This document shows, one piece after another, positions 12,210-22,423 of a DNA stretch of 64,000 bases. The notes under the pieces were generated by a model. The model had not been told where the DNA came from and searched no databases. It was given only the letters and a program-made list of their open reading frames with translations. The position numbers and the translations under genes were made by a program. Origin of the DNA: Pseudisothecium myosuroides (taxonomy: Eukaryota; Streptophyta; Bryopsida; Hypnales; Lembophyllaceae); assembly GCA_951799445.1 (NCBI GenBank), contig OX637294.1:26251452-26315451 (forward strand). The letters are read 5' to 3'. Every line of letters starts with the position of its first letter. Within the stretch, counting starts at the first letter, position 1.

Positions 12210-15200
12210 ATGTCACACCACATTGAGCTTGCCCAGGGTTCGAGGAAAGGAGTACCATTTGGCGCTCCCAATTGCATCGATGGTGGTGAGCGACTACGCG
12301 AAACCCTGCAGATTGAGTGGTTAGGAGCTGAAGGTTGTCGCGAGCTTAATACACCTCAGTTTGTAAGGCTGTCTCAAGAACTAGAAGAGAGGTTTCCTGA
12401 CTTGAGAGGCGCGCAAGTGAGGCGCTTGAAAGATCTTTGCCTCGTTGCAAATCATTCTGAGGAAGTTTTCCTAAGCGTTTCTAAGTGCCAGTGGCTTAGG
12501 ACAGTTATCACCTGTAGCAAGCACACTGATGCTTTATTTTCCACGAAGGCGACCAATCATAGACGTAGCGAACTTATCTCGAGCATATCCGTCCAGAGTA
12601 TTGTTGTGCCATGCCATCCGTACTGGCCGAAGCTCCAAGCCGTTCGAGATAAGGCGGCTAGTGAAGTTGCAAGCAAGAGGTTGTATTTCCCTTCGACATT
12701 TCTTGAGGTTGCAGTATCAGAAGATAAGTCGTTGGTCGAGAAGTTGAACGAGTGGGAGGAGAGAGAAGCACAATCCGCTATTGCAGACCAGTTGCACGAA
12801 ACAGATGGTGACGAAGAGACGAGTTCGAGACCATTTTGGAATATCCGACCTGACGATGTCCAGGTGCAGAACCGCAATTTTGGAAGTGGTAGCCAAGCGG
12901 ATGTTTGGAAGATATCGTGGCGTGGAGGTCTGTTTGCCAGAAAATTGTTCAACAGGAATGATACCTTCGATACCGAACTTGAAGTCGTGCTAAGGCTTTC
13001 CCATCCGCACGTTGTGTACAGCTTTGGGATGTCCATGTCCACAGATGAGAAGCAGCTCTCTCTGTTGATGGAACTACTGGATCGCGATCTTCATCTTTTG
13101 ATTGAAGACAGAGTCCGTGAGAGAGGTCGCAGCGAGTCGCCATTTTCCCGCCTGGATTCGCTTGACATTTTACTGCAGATTGCAAGGGCCATGGCGCACA
13201 TGCATGACTTGGCCGAACCTGTGATACACGGGGATCTGAAACCGAAGAATATCCTTGTAAGCGAATGTGAGGTTTTAGGAGATGTCCGTCAGTTCCTTGT
13301 CAAGGTTACCGATTTTGGTAGCGCCAGGATCCTGAAACTGAATTCCAGCTCTGCCTTCAATCCGGGCGAAGGGACTACTATTTACGAAGCACCGGAACTG
13401 TTCGAGAAGAAGCTTTTCCCTGAGAGGAATGTGGAAATCGAATTTCCTAAGAAAATCGACGTCTACAGCTTCGGCATTCTAGCATTTCAGGTTCTCACAG
13501 GGCTCAAGCCTTATGAAAAATCTCGAAGTCTTCGTGTTGCGAAGGAGGGCGTCACAGGGCTTGTACCTTATGAAGGCGTTTCCAATCGTCAAGCTTTAAA
13601 GGATGGCGTCATAGCAAGCAATTTGAGACCGCCTCTCCGAGAAGCTTGCAGCAGACCTAAATTTTGGAACGACCCGGACTTGATGAGGCTTGTGGAGAGT
13701 TGTTGGCATCGTGAGCCTTCCGCTCGACCCGAGTTCTCAGAGGTCACCACTCGGCTCGAAAGCATTTACAGCTTGCTAGAGCAGGTACGCTGTTGTGATA
13801 TCCCATGCCCTTGTTGAACCAGTTGATCAGATACACCTTTCACTACTGACAGACCATATTTTTGTTACAGAAATCTGTGAACGGCTGAATTAGTAGGTCA
13901 AAATTTAATTTAATTTTGTTTCTCAATCTCTGTTTAGAATGATGGAGGAGCTCTTCTTTTGAATTTGCATTCTGATGTAATTTCCACGATTCTCAGAATC
14001 CTAGAATCGCAGCTCTTGCCGTTGCACGATTTCCTCAAGCAAATGCGATCAATGGTGCCTCTCAGATATTTTGGCCCCATTCTTCCCTCGCTGTTGCTGG
14101 AGAATCACAATTTGTTGGTTGATAGTGGAGCTGAAAATGAATAGGTTGCAATTTCTCTATGTAATTGATGAAGGAGCTTTTCGTATGACTGTTGTTCTGC
14201 GTATTCTCAGGATATGATAATTGGAGCACGTGTTGTTCCCCCGGCTCAAGTGAGTGCGGTTGATGACGGACTGACTCAGGTATGTTACCAGTTACCACTT
14301 GCTTCCCGCACTGTTTTTGGAGATATCTGATTAGGGTGGAATTGATTGGTTGAAATTTAGATTATCGCTTGTGGTCAACCTTCTTTCACTTCAAGTGCCA
14401 CGCAAGAGGGCTTCATTTATCTCCTTAGTGTCCAAGCTAAAATAGAATTCTCACTTTGGAAGCTAATAGTGAATTATAGGAACTTCCAAAAATGTAGGAC
14501 GTGATTTCAACTTCCTTTTGGTAACCTTGAAGCTTCCTAAGTGATTTGTTCCAACTCCTAGAGACATGGAATCAACCACGTTGGCCACTTGGGCACACTT
14601 AGGGGTTAAATCTGGAGTTAGTCTGCTCTAACTCATCTTCTGCGAATTTCAGAACCAAAGTGTCGGAACGCCTGCTTCTTCGCAGCCTCACACAAGTGTG
14701 ACTGCAGTGAATGATGGACCTCAGGTATATTTACCACATTCTTCCCACACTAGTTGCAAATCTTTTGTGCACCGTTTGAGCTGCTCCAGCAATCGTCCAG
14801 AGCTGTTAAGAATGTCCAGAAAATGAATCAGAATTGAATTAGAATTGTGCAGAATTGTACGAGTAAAGCAGGTTTAAGGCTCTCAACATATACAAGTGAT
14901 GGTGAGGTTGCCCTTGTGTAGGTAACTGAGGGACGAATTCAGAATAGATTGCCGGATCTAGAAGCCAACTCGTTCAACAATTTTGTGCTTTTATGTCTAC
15001 TGTTTCAGCTTGGTGTTCGACAGTGGTAACTCTGAAGTCCATTCTACAAGAGCTGTGGTGGAGCTAGGGTATCACTTCCTTTTAAAGGCTTCCTCCTGAC
15101 ACTGCGAAATTTTTTTTGGTGTCTTGTCTTTTGTGCTTGATCAGGTCTCCAGCGTCCATGAAACGTCAAAGAAAGGTTCCCGAAAGAAGGGATTTAGGTT

Positions 15201-15252
15201 CCTCAAAATGCTCAGCTGTGCCCGCATATCACCGGGGAATGTCATCGACTGA
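12210..15252 (+). CDS. MLKL-like (DUF1221-type) kinase, left copy
   Basis: Exons 12210-13784, 13997-14065, 14211-14279, 14653-14724 and 15145-15252, all phase 0; 630 residues if all are used. The ATG (MSHHIELAQG) is shared with the right copy, where an in-frame TAA lies just upstream. Residues about 1-205 contain a helical stretch (RRLKDLCLVANHSEEVFLSV, then CQWLRTVI) resembling the DUF1221/HeLo-like domain of plant MLKL kinases such as At1g64300. Residues 213-525 are a kinase domain with GSGSQADV, Lys245, HGD 340-342 and DFG 368-370. It is non-RD, yet the catalytic residues are present. The tail is three mini-exons of 23, 23 and 24 codons, each ending in Gln, then a basic last exon ending ISPGNVID. 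The donor after the first mini-exon is AT instead of GT, so that 69-bp exon is probably skipped here without a frame change. The upstream HeLo portion, if any, is not located. Confidence 0.82.
12815..13928. repeat. Inter-arm identity tract (putative gene conversion)
   Basis: From just after 12814 to 13928 the left arm reads as identical to the reverse complement of about 30215-31328, wherever I compared it. This covers the whole kinase domain and about 110 bp of the following intron. Outside the tract the arms differ: I count about 30 amino-acid differences in the first 202 residues and none in the next 323. Divergence resumes in the intron at CAATCTCTG versus CAATCTCCG. Confidence 0.75.
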
Positions 15253-15316
15253 CATTCATGGTTGCATGGTCAGTGTTGGGGAATGGTTCACTGGTTTTAT
15301 TGAAAAAGATTCATTA

Positions 15317-15741
15317 AGGTAAAAGCACCAGTAGTCGATCATTTAAGCAATTTTGGAGCAGATTATGAGTAGCACCAGGTGGTGGGAAATTTTTCCCATG
15401 TAGGATGATAGGAAATATGGGGATTGCAAAATTTTCAGAATTTTATTCCCAAAATTGAATTTACAGTGAATTTTGGGAACCAAAAAGTGCATTTCACTAG
15501 TAGCCACTATCTAGAGTCTTCCTATTTTGATCATTCAAGAACTATTTTCTTGCTCCCTACTTCGTACTTTCTTGCTCACTACTATCTGGACATGTGTCAT
15601 AATCTTGTTAGTCCCAACCTTGAAAAGGACCAAAAAAACATATTTCAAGCTTCCCTTGGATATCTTTTCCAACCTTGGTTGAAAATACAGTACCCCTATA
15701 GCTTGGATGCTTGGCATGGTTGACTACTAATGCTTCTACCT
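15317..15741. mobile_element. Degenerate MITE of AAGGTAGGAGG family in left arm
   Basis: Ends TAAGGTAAAAGCACC and GCTTCTACCTTA at the position where the right arm (27611-28020) carries a better-preserved element of the same family between the same flanks (TTGAAAAAGATTC... and ...CGGTCACTTTCTCATG). Interior is AT-rich and non-coding. Confidence 0.55.
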
Positions 15742-15869
15742 TAGTATCGGTCACTTTCTCATGTACCAGTGGATGCACGCACCCACATTGATGTGTGTTT
15801 TATTTGTTCTAGATCAAAGGGGAGGGAGGCTTTGCATTGACAGAAATTATCCTAAGGAAGATTGAGTAG

Positions 15870-18213
15870 GTTCTTTAGTTGAACAATGAGCCAATGCTAT
15901 AGGGTCACAACTGCTTGTAATGTAGATGCTTGTTTTAGATTGTACTAGTGTGCCCTGTGTTGTTGCCACAGTCGAAACAAAAATTGAAGTAATTTTTTTA
16001 ATTCAAAAATAATTCAAAAATATATAACTTTCCCACCATAGGTCCAAATGCTACAAAGCAAAAGTAAAAGTAGTGTGCCTTATTGCCGTTGCTGCAATCT
16101 AAACAAAAGTAAAAGTAATTTTTAAAATTTTCTAAGGTCTAAATGCCACAAAGCAAAAATAAAAGTATTATGCTTTGTTGCCGTAGTCAAAACAAAAATT
16201 AAAAATAATTTTCTAATTTTTTATTCATAAAAACAATAAAGTTCAATAACTTTCATACTATGGGTCCAAATGCCACGAAACAAAGCCCATACACCCCTCC
16301 TTACTAAAGGCTTTCCGATGCTACCAAGCACACCACTAGGGGACATTTGGGTTGAGAGATTCCAATGTAACAAAACAAAACAAACAAGGTATGGATAAAA
16401 TAAAAGTCAATGTAGTATAAAAGACAAAATAAAATAAAAGATAAGATAAAGCAAAAGATATAAAGCATAAACAAAGCATAAGCCAAAAGAAAAAGGAATA
16501 TGACAAAGAATTGAACAAATGATCCATAATTTAGCACAATTGAAGTTCCAAAATAACTCCAAAATCCATAACTTTCACACCATAAGTCCAAACGCCACAA
16601 AACAAAGCCCATATACCCCTTCTTACAAAGAGCTTTCCAAAGGTACCAAAAACATAACCAATTGACACACAATTCAAAAGATACATAATTTAATATGATT
16701 CAGTAATTTTTAAGATCCAAAAATAACTCAAAAATCTATAACTTTCACATTGCAGGTCCAAGTGCGACAAAACAAAGCCCATGCATCTCTCCTTGCCGAG
16801 GGTTTTCCGACAATACCAAGCACGTCACCGGGGGACGCATGGTCCAGGAGATCTCAACGTCACAAACAAAACTTGTGCTACACAACCCACTAACTTAATT
16901 TAACTTGATTAAAAATATTTGTTGAATGACTCAAAAGAATAACAAAATGACATTAATTGTTAAAAGAGTGAACAACAAACCACTAACTTGATATGAATTA
17001 AGTGCAAATGTTTGTTTAATGACACAAAACTTTGTGAAAATGATATAATTACGTGTAGAGGTGAAAATTAGAGCATCTTCGATGTGCTTCACTTGATGTA
17101 TTTGGTGGACCAATCCACCAAATAGAATGTTAGATAAGATTCCATCACATGTGTACTAGTAATCAAGAATATGAACTCACTGTAAACTTGATGATAGTGA
17201 ATGGCTCAATGCTCTTAGTAAATACAAAAAGTATAATGGAAAAATTACTTTTACTTTTATTTAAGGACATTAAGGAGGGCTTAGCCATCACTTTTGACAT
17301 CCCAATGGTTGTGGCAACAACACATGGCACACTGGTACTTATTGTAATGTATTGATTTTGAAATAATTCTGAAGCTGAAGTCCAAAATTTTAAAAATTGG
17401 TGGAAAAAATGGACAAATCAAGATCAAAGTACAATGTATGCAACAAAACTTTTGTGTTTATTTCAAATAATCTACATGTCCACTAAATTTAAAAACTTCA
17501 TTAATTCTATATATAAGATCCAAATAATGCATTCTTTGGTGCATTGAAATCCCCTTTCATTTGATGACAATAATATTTAAAAATCCAAACATTCTAAAAA
17601 CAAAAACAATGCTTATAGTCTCATGATTAAACATGGTTACGGCGATGTGGAGGTAGAAATCTTAATATCTCACATGCTACGTTAGGATATAGTACATCAC
17701 GGTGCAACCAAGAACTATAATACCGTAGTCCAAATCTTTAGCATGTTCATTCAACATAAAAATACATAAGAACATATGCAACGCCAAGAGCCATTTTTGC
17801 CTTGTAGGCATCCACAATCAAAGTGCAACATTTTTAGAAATAAGGTGAAAATATCCCAAAATCATCCTTGTACCCATTCTTGACAAGTAGACTTCTATTG
17901 AAATTGTCCCCAAAAGTGCAAGTAACCCTAAAAGGATGCCATGGACAATACATGTCTAATGGATGACTTAAAACCCTTCCATATAAGAAAAACTTGGAAT
18001 TATTCATCTTTAAAATTTTGAATGAAAAAGAAAGATTTTGCACAATAGTTTGACCTCCAATGAGTCTTGTTGAGTTTCTCTATACAATTTGATTCATACG
18101 GTAATAGAAAAGTTGATTTTCACATTGACCAACTCGTTTTTCTAGGATTAAATCATTCCCATACTTAACCCTAGAAGGACCAGACCTCTAGACCCCTATG
18201 ACCAAGGTAGTCA
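15870..18213. repeat. Spacer DNA with degenerate repeated module
   Basis: No gene. A module of about 90 bp (TAACTTTCACACCATAGGTC, then CAAATGCCACAAAACAAAGC, CATACACCCC, GCTTTCC and ACCAAGCAC) recurs three times at about 16245-16340, 16563-16640 and 16738-16830, with a truncated form at 16020-16080. Positions about 16870-17105 match the reverse complement of about 28375-28590, so a further part of the arms survives here. The rest is low-complexity AT-rich DNA. Confidence 0.55.
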
Positions 18214-18531
18214 CACTAGTAGAAAAATAGTGCCCAAATCAACAAAACATCAACAAATTTTTGTTGAAGTGGATACTACATCATCCATTTTTACAGTTTT
18301 TTGTTGATTCTGGTAGACATTACCGAAATCAACACTTTCTTTTGTTGATTCAGATACTGCAACTCTAAAGTAACAAAAAAATCAACACTTTTTTGTTCAT
18401 TTTGACTTAGGAGAATCTCAAGTAATTTTTTTCATTTGAAAAATGTTTAAATCACCAAAGTTAGTATTCTATGTACATTTTTTTTTTTAAATTTTACACT
18501 TCATCATTCACAATTCGGTGTTTTTTTAAAC

Positions 18532-18879
18532 CAGCAGACTTCAGAGGCCATTTAGGCATAGAAAAAAAACTTATTTCAAAAAAGTTTCAACTAAGAAAAG
18601 TTTCTAAATCAAAATAATTTTCATCTTCAAAAATCTGTTTGCAATTCAAAGTCTTTAATCAAAAGTTATGAATGAATTTCAGAGAGGGGTTAAAATGAAC
18701 TTTTTTTTGACATTTTTAAACACCCTCTCTGAAATTTATTCACAACTTTTGATTGAAGACTTTGAATTGCAAACGGATTTTTGGAGATGAAAATTAGTTT
18801 GATTTAGAAACTTTTCTTAGTTGGAAGTTTTTTGAAATAAGTTGTTTTTCTATGCTTAAATGGCCTCTGAAGTCTGCTG
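18532..18879. repeat. Long hairpin H1 (inverted repeat, arms about 165 bp)
   Basis: CAGCAGACTTCAGAGGCCAT at the left end is mirrored by ATGGCCTCTGAAGTCTGCTG at the right end, with pairing continuing to a small loop near 18700. It is related in sequence to hairpin H2 at 20575-20925 (shared AAAAGTTATG and GAGAGGGGTTA). The transcript of either strand would fold into a long stem. Confidence 0.85.
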
Positions 18880-18960
18880 AGTTTGAAAAACAAATGGAAA
18901 AAACTAATTTTAACCAAATAAATAAAAACGTAACCCAATCATGCACATGTACATGGATAC

Positions 18961-19028
18961 ATGAAGTGTTGGTAAAGGCCTTGACCCCTAAGCAAGGGGT
19001 GCAAGGTTCAAACCCCATTGGCACCACT
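18961..19028 (+). repeat. tRNA-like SINE fragment
   Basis: A box-A-like word TTGGTAAAGGCCTTG is followed about 30 bp later by a box-B-like GGTTCAAACCCC and a 3' GGCACCAC, resembling a tRNA-derived SINE head. It is embedded in the CACTA-derived block. No convincing cloverleaf was drawn, so I do not call a functional tRNA. Confidence 0.4.
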
Positions 19029-19866
19029 TACTTAAGTGGTGCCTTGCCTAGGTGGTGGATTCCCATTGGTTTGACTGGCCTAGGTGGCATTTTTGGTAAT
19101 GACATGGCACTTGCCATGTGTCAATTTCTATATGGCTGAATTTTATTTTTATTTTTTTTCATTTTTGACTTGACCAAATCAACAAAAAAATCAACACTTT
19201 CTTGTTAACAAACTACCCAAATTAACTCGTCCAAATCAACAAAAAAATCCTCGCACTTACTTCCCTCTCTACTTGTCAAACTTTGAGTTTATGTTGCGAT
19301 GGCACAATTTGATTTTCTTTCAATGGAGTCAATTTTTCTTTTGCAAGAATACAATGATAGCCTTATAATACATTCAGACCTGGCCTTAAGGGTCATGCTT
19401 ATAGGTGGTCTTAGAAGAAAATCCTCACTACCATTCTGACTTGCAGTCATAGGGAATGCCAAGTTTAGTTAGACGCCCACATGGCACACTATAGGAGAGG
19501 TAGTCAGTACAAAGAAGAAGGCCACTATTAATAGCAGTGGTTAATTGATTTGCGACACATTTTATGTAGTATCGCAATCACGGGAAAATGAAGATTTTAA
19601 GAAGTTGGAAGCGCTCTTACTTAGTGGGACTCAAGTTGCACAATTAACAAAGAAATCCGCTCTTATGCATGGAGGTACCAATGTTAAATTTAGATAGTGC
19701 CCACACATGTTGTGAAGACTAATCTAAGTGTAGAAACAAGAAATCATTATGCAAAAACAACTCCATGAACTCTAAATTGGAAAAGCTCCATCAATATACA
19801 ATGGCATGCGACTCCAAAAATGGTAAGGGGAAAAAAAGAAAGGCGCATGAAAGTTACCTAATTCTG

Positions 19867-19890
19867 CACTACAACAATATTGTTGTAGTG
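19867..19890. repeat. 24-bp perfect palindrome of a CACTA terminus
   Basis: CACTACAACAAT joined directly to its own reverse complement. CACTACAA is a common CACTA terminal motif, so this looks like two element ends abutting with the whole interior missing. Flanks are CTG and CCA, not a target duplication. Confidence 0.55.
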
Positions 19891-20574
19891 CCAAGAATTG
19901 TCGTGCCTGAAATCATCAAAGCATGTTCAAAAGCATTTTGTTGATACAATCCTACAAAAACAGAACATAAGTATTCACTACTAGAGAATTCAGTGTCCGA
20001 TTCAACAAGAAAATCAAGAAATATATGTTAATTTGGACAGTGGATTAGGACATTTTGATTCGGACAAAAATCAACACTTCTATGTTGATTTTATATCTTG
20101 ATTCGGTCATAGTGAAAAAATTATTATTATTATTCAATAATTTGCCACGTAAGCTGCCACATAGGTTGAACGTGCCACACAGGCAAGACTGCCACGTCAC
20201 TAGAACGGCCAAACGGATTAAATTGCCATGTCAACAATCAACAAATTGATATTAAATAATTAATTAAAGTTTCCAAATTAAATTCTTAAATTTAACTTTA
20301 AAAAATCCAGTATTATATTCAAAATAATTAAATAAATATATACTACTATAGAGCTTCGAATGCCAAAATCCACCACTACATTCCAAATAATTCAACATAT
20401 ATTCCAATTTAACTTTGAATGTAGCTTACCTTGGTGTTTGAAGAGAGGGGAAGACAAGGCCTTTATACAAGTGGGGTGGTAGGAGGTAGGACAACCCATA
20501 TGGGATTTGTAAAGAGTGAGGAATAGTAGGAGCTCAACCGCTCATACTTAAGTCAAAAGTAGGAATTGTGGTTT

Positions 20575-20925
20575 AAGTAGAATTTCAGACCTCATTTAGG
20601 CATTGTAGAATTACTTTTTTCAAAAAACTTTGAACTAAGTTATTGTAGAAAATGAATCTAAATTTCATCTCCAAAAATCCGTTTCAGATTTGAAGTCTTC
20701 AATTAAAAGTTATGGACAAATTTGAGAGAGGGGTTAGAAGGGACATTTTTTTTAACAATTTCAAACACCCACTTTGAAATTTGTCCATAACTTTTGATTG
20801 GAGGCTTGAAACATCAAACGTTTTTTTGGAAATGAAATTTGGCTTGATTTCACAACTTTTTTTAGTTCAAAAAGCTTTGAAAAAAGATATTCTACTATGA
20901 CAAAATGAGGTTTGAAATTCTACTT
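20575..20925. repeat. Long hairpin H2
   Basis: AGTAGAATTTCAGACCTCAT on the left pairs with ATGAGGTTTGAAATTCTACT on the right. Arms of about 160 bp with scattered mismatches meet near 20755. It shares sequence with hairpin H1, so both probably descend from one palindromic module. Confidence 0.82.
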
Positions 20926-21099
20926 TGTACACAATTCCTACATTTTGACAATGAAAGGTCAAGCTCTCATCTTCAAATTATCCCATATTCTTTGATAATT
21001 CATGATGAACAATGGATTTCATTGTAAAAACAACCTCTCTACTATCATTTTTCGTAAATGTCAATGAAAAATGGTGACTCCTAGTAGTAGTTGGGGCCA

Positions 21100-21815
21100 C
21101 CATATAAATTGCTCTCATAAATTGAGAAACTAGAATTGTGAAGTGAAAATTGGGCATATTGTTGTACAAAAGGGATTCTACAATTTCACTTAGAATGGAC
21201 TATACTTAGACCTATTATTATTTGAATGAAATTTTTATGTAAAAATAACTTTTTTGTGAAAAGTCAAAATGTCTCATTTCTTTTTAAAGGAAGAATATAC
21301 ATCTTGACTAGAATTACATATTATAAGTTCCATGAATTTTAAATTTTTATTGATTGAATTTTATGGATTGAAATCTTATTGATTAAAATTTGACCTCAAA
21401 ATTTTCATTTTTTTATTTTTCATTCCATAGATTGCAAAAAAATAAAATAAAAATTCCAAATAACATCAAATAACTATATATATCAAAAACATATTTGCAA
21501 TTTATGGAGTGAAAAATTAAAAAGTCAAATTTTAATCAATGATATCAATCAATAAAAATCCAATATTCATGGATCTTGTAGTATGTGATTCTAGTCAAGA
21601 TGCACATTCTTCCTATAAAAAGAAATGATACATTTTGACTTTTCACAAAAAATATTATTTTTCCATAAAAATTTCATTCAAATAATAATAAGTCTAAATA
21701 TAATCCATTCTAAGTGAAATTGTACATAAAGGTAGAATCCCTTTTATACAACATGTCAAAATTTCTCTTAATATTTCCAATTTCTTAGTTTATTAAAACA
21801 ATTTATATAGTAGCC
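21100..21815. repeat. Long hairpin H3, arms about 300 bp
   Basis: GTTGTACAAAAGGGATTCTA (21161 on) is mirrored by TAGAATCCCTTTTATACAAC (ending 21752). Pairing extends outward through the CATATAAATTG/CAATTTATAT words and inward to about 21450. Sequence differs from H1/H2. Confidence 0.8.
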
Positions 21816-22423
21816 AATTATTTTTGGGAGTCCCATAAGTCCATCACCTTGCCATATAGAATATCTTGATTTTAGATGGTCATTGGACTTTATTTTGGAC
21901 TTTCCCGCTAATATTGGACATTATTATTTTTTACAAAATTTTGATCATTTAATTTTTTGCTGAATTTGACATTTTTTTTTATTCATTTTATTTATTTTTT
22001 GGCATACTTTTAAACAATTATTTTTGGCTGGCCCTATCTTACTATTACAGTATGTAGGAAAATGAAAATGATGTTGAGAGGATTGCCAAATCAACTGAGC
22101 AAATTTTTTTTTTGTTCAAATCAACCAAATCATGTTGATTGATGTTTGGAGGACAGCCAAATCAACAGAGCCCAATTTATTTTTTTTGTAATCAACGTAA
22201 GTGCATTAATTTTCTGTTGATTAGGGCCCCCTTTTCTAGTAGTGATTGGAAAACAAATATGGTACAAGGAATTTATCAAATGGTAAGGGACAACAATAAA
22301 TGCAGGCGGGAAATTGGCTCTTATATAAGTCAGATGAGCTCCCATAATAAGAAAGATGGGTGTGCTTGATATTGAAAAGGTTGTGTGTAAGTTAATAAAA
22401 CATTAATGAATTCTAGGGATGCC

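Larger units (their letters stand above)
18214..19265 (+). mobile_element. CACTA element, left end and subterminal region only
   Basis: Begins CACTAGTAGAAAAATAG, followed by many copies of the subterminal word AAATCAACAAAA in both orientations. A second cluster of the same word lies at 19170-19260. No matching right terminus or 3-bp duplication (left flank TCA) was found, so this is a truncated or rearranged copy. No transposase coding is visible. Confidence 0.6.
19976..22244. mobile_element. Non-autonomous CACTA element, 2.27 kb, TSD ATT
   Basis: Left end CACTACTAGAGAATTC, right end CTTTTCTAGTAGTG, flanked by the same 3-bp word ATT on both sides (19973-19975, 22245-22247). Subterminal AATCAACA words occur at both ends. 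The interior holds two long hairpins (20575-20925 and 21100-21815) and no transposase frame, so it would need enzyme in trans. Confidence 0.8.

Noticed and set aside
12557..13042. Long minus-strand open frame (161 codons) inside the left MLKL-like kinase, repeated in the right copy
   Set aside because: It is the antisense shadow of the kinase exon; codon pattern and homology support the plus-strand protein only.
16304..16672. 122-codon hydrophobic minus-strand frame as a membrane protein
   Set aside because: It arises from A-rich low-complexity DNA translated as Phe/Leu/Tyr and overlaps the repeated spacer module.
18961..19028. Functional tRNA gene
   Set aside because: Box A/B-like words are present but I could not fold an acceptor stem or anticodon arm; called a SINE fragment instead.
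18214..22244. A single 4-kb CACTA element from 18214 to 22244
   Set aside because: Flanks TCA and ATT do not match, whereas 19976-22244 has matching ATT duplications, so the right terminus belongs to the shorter element.
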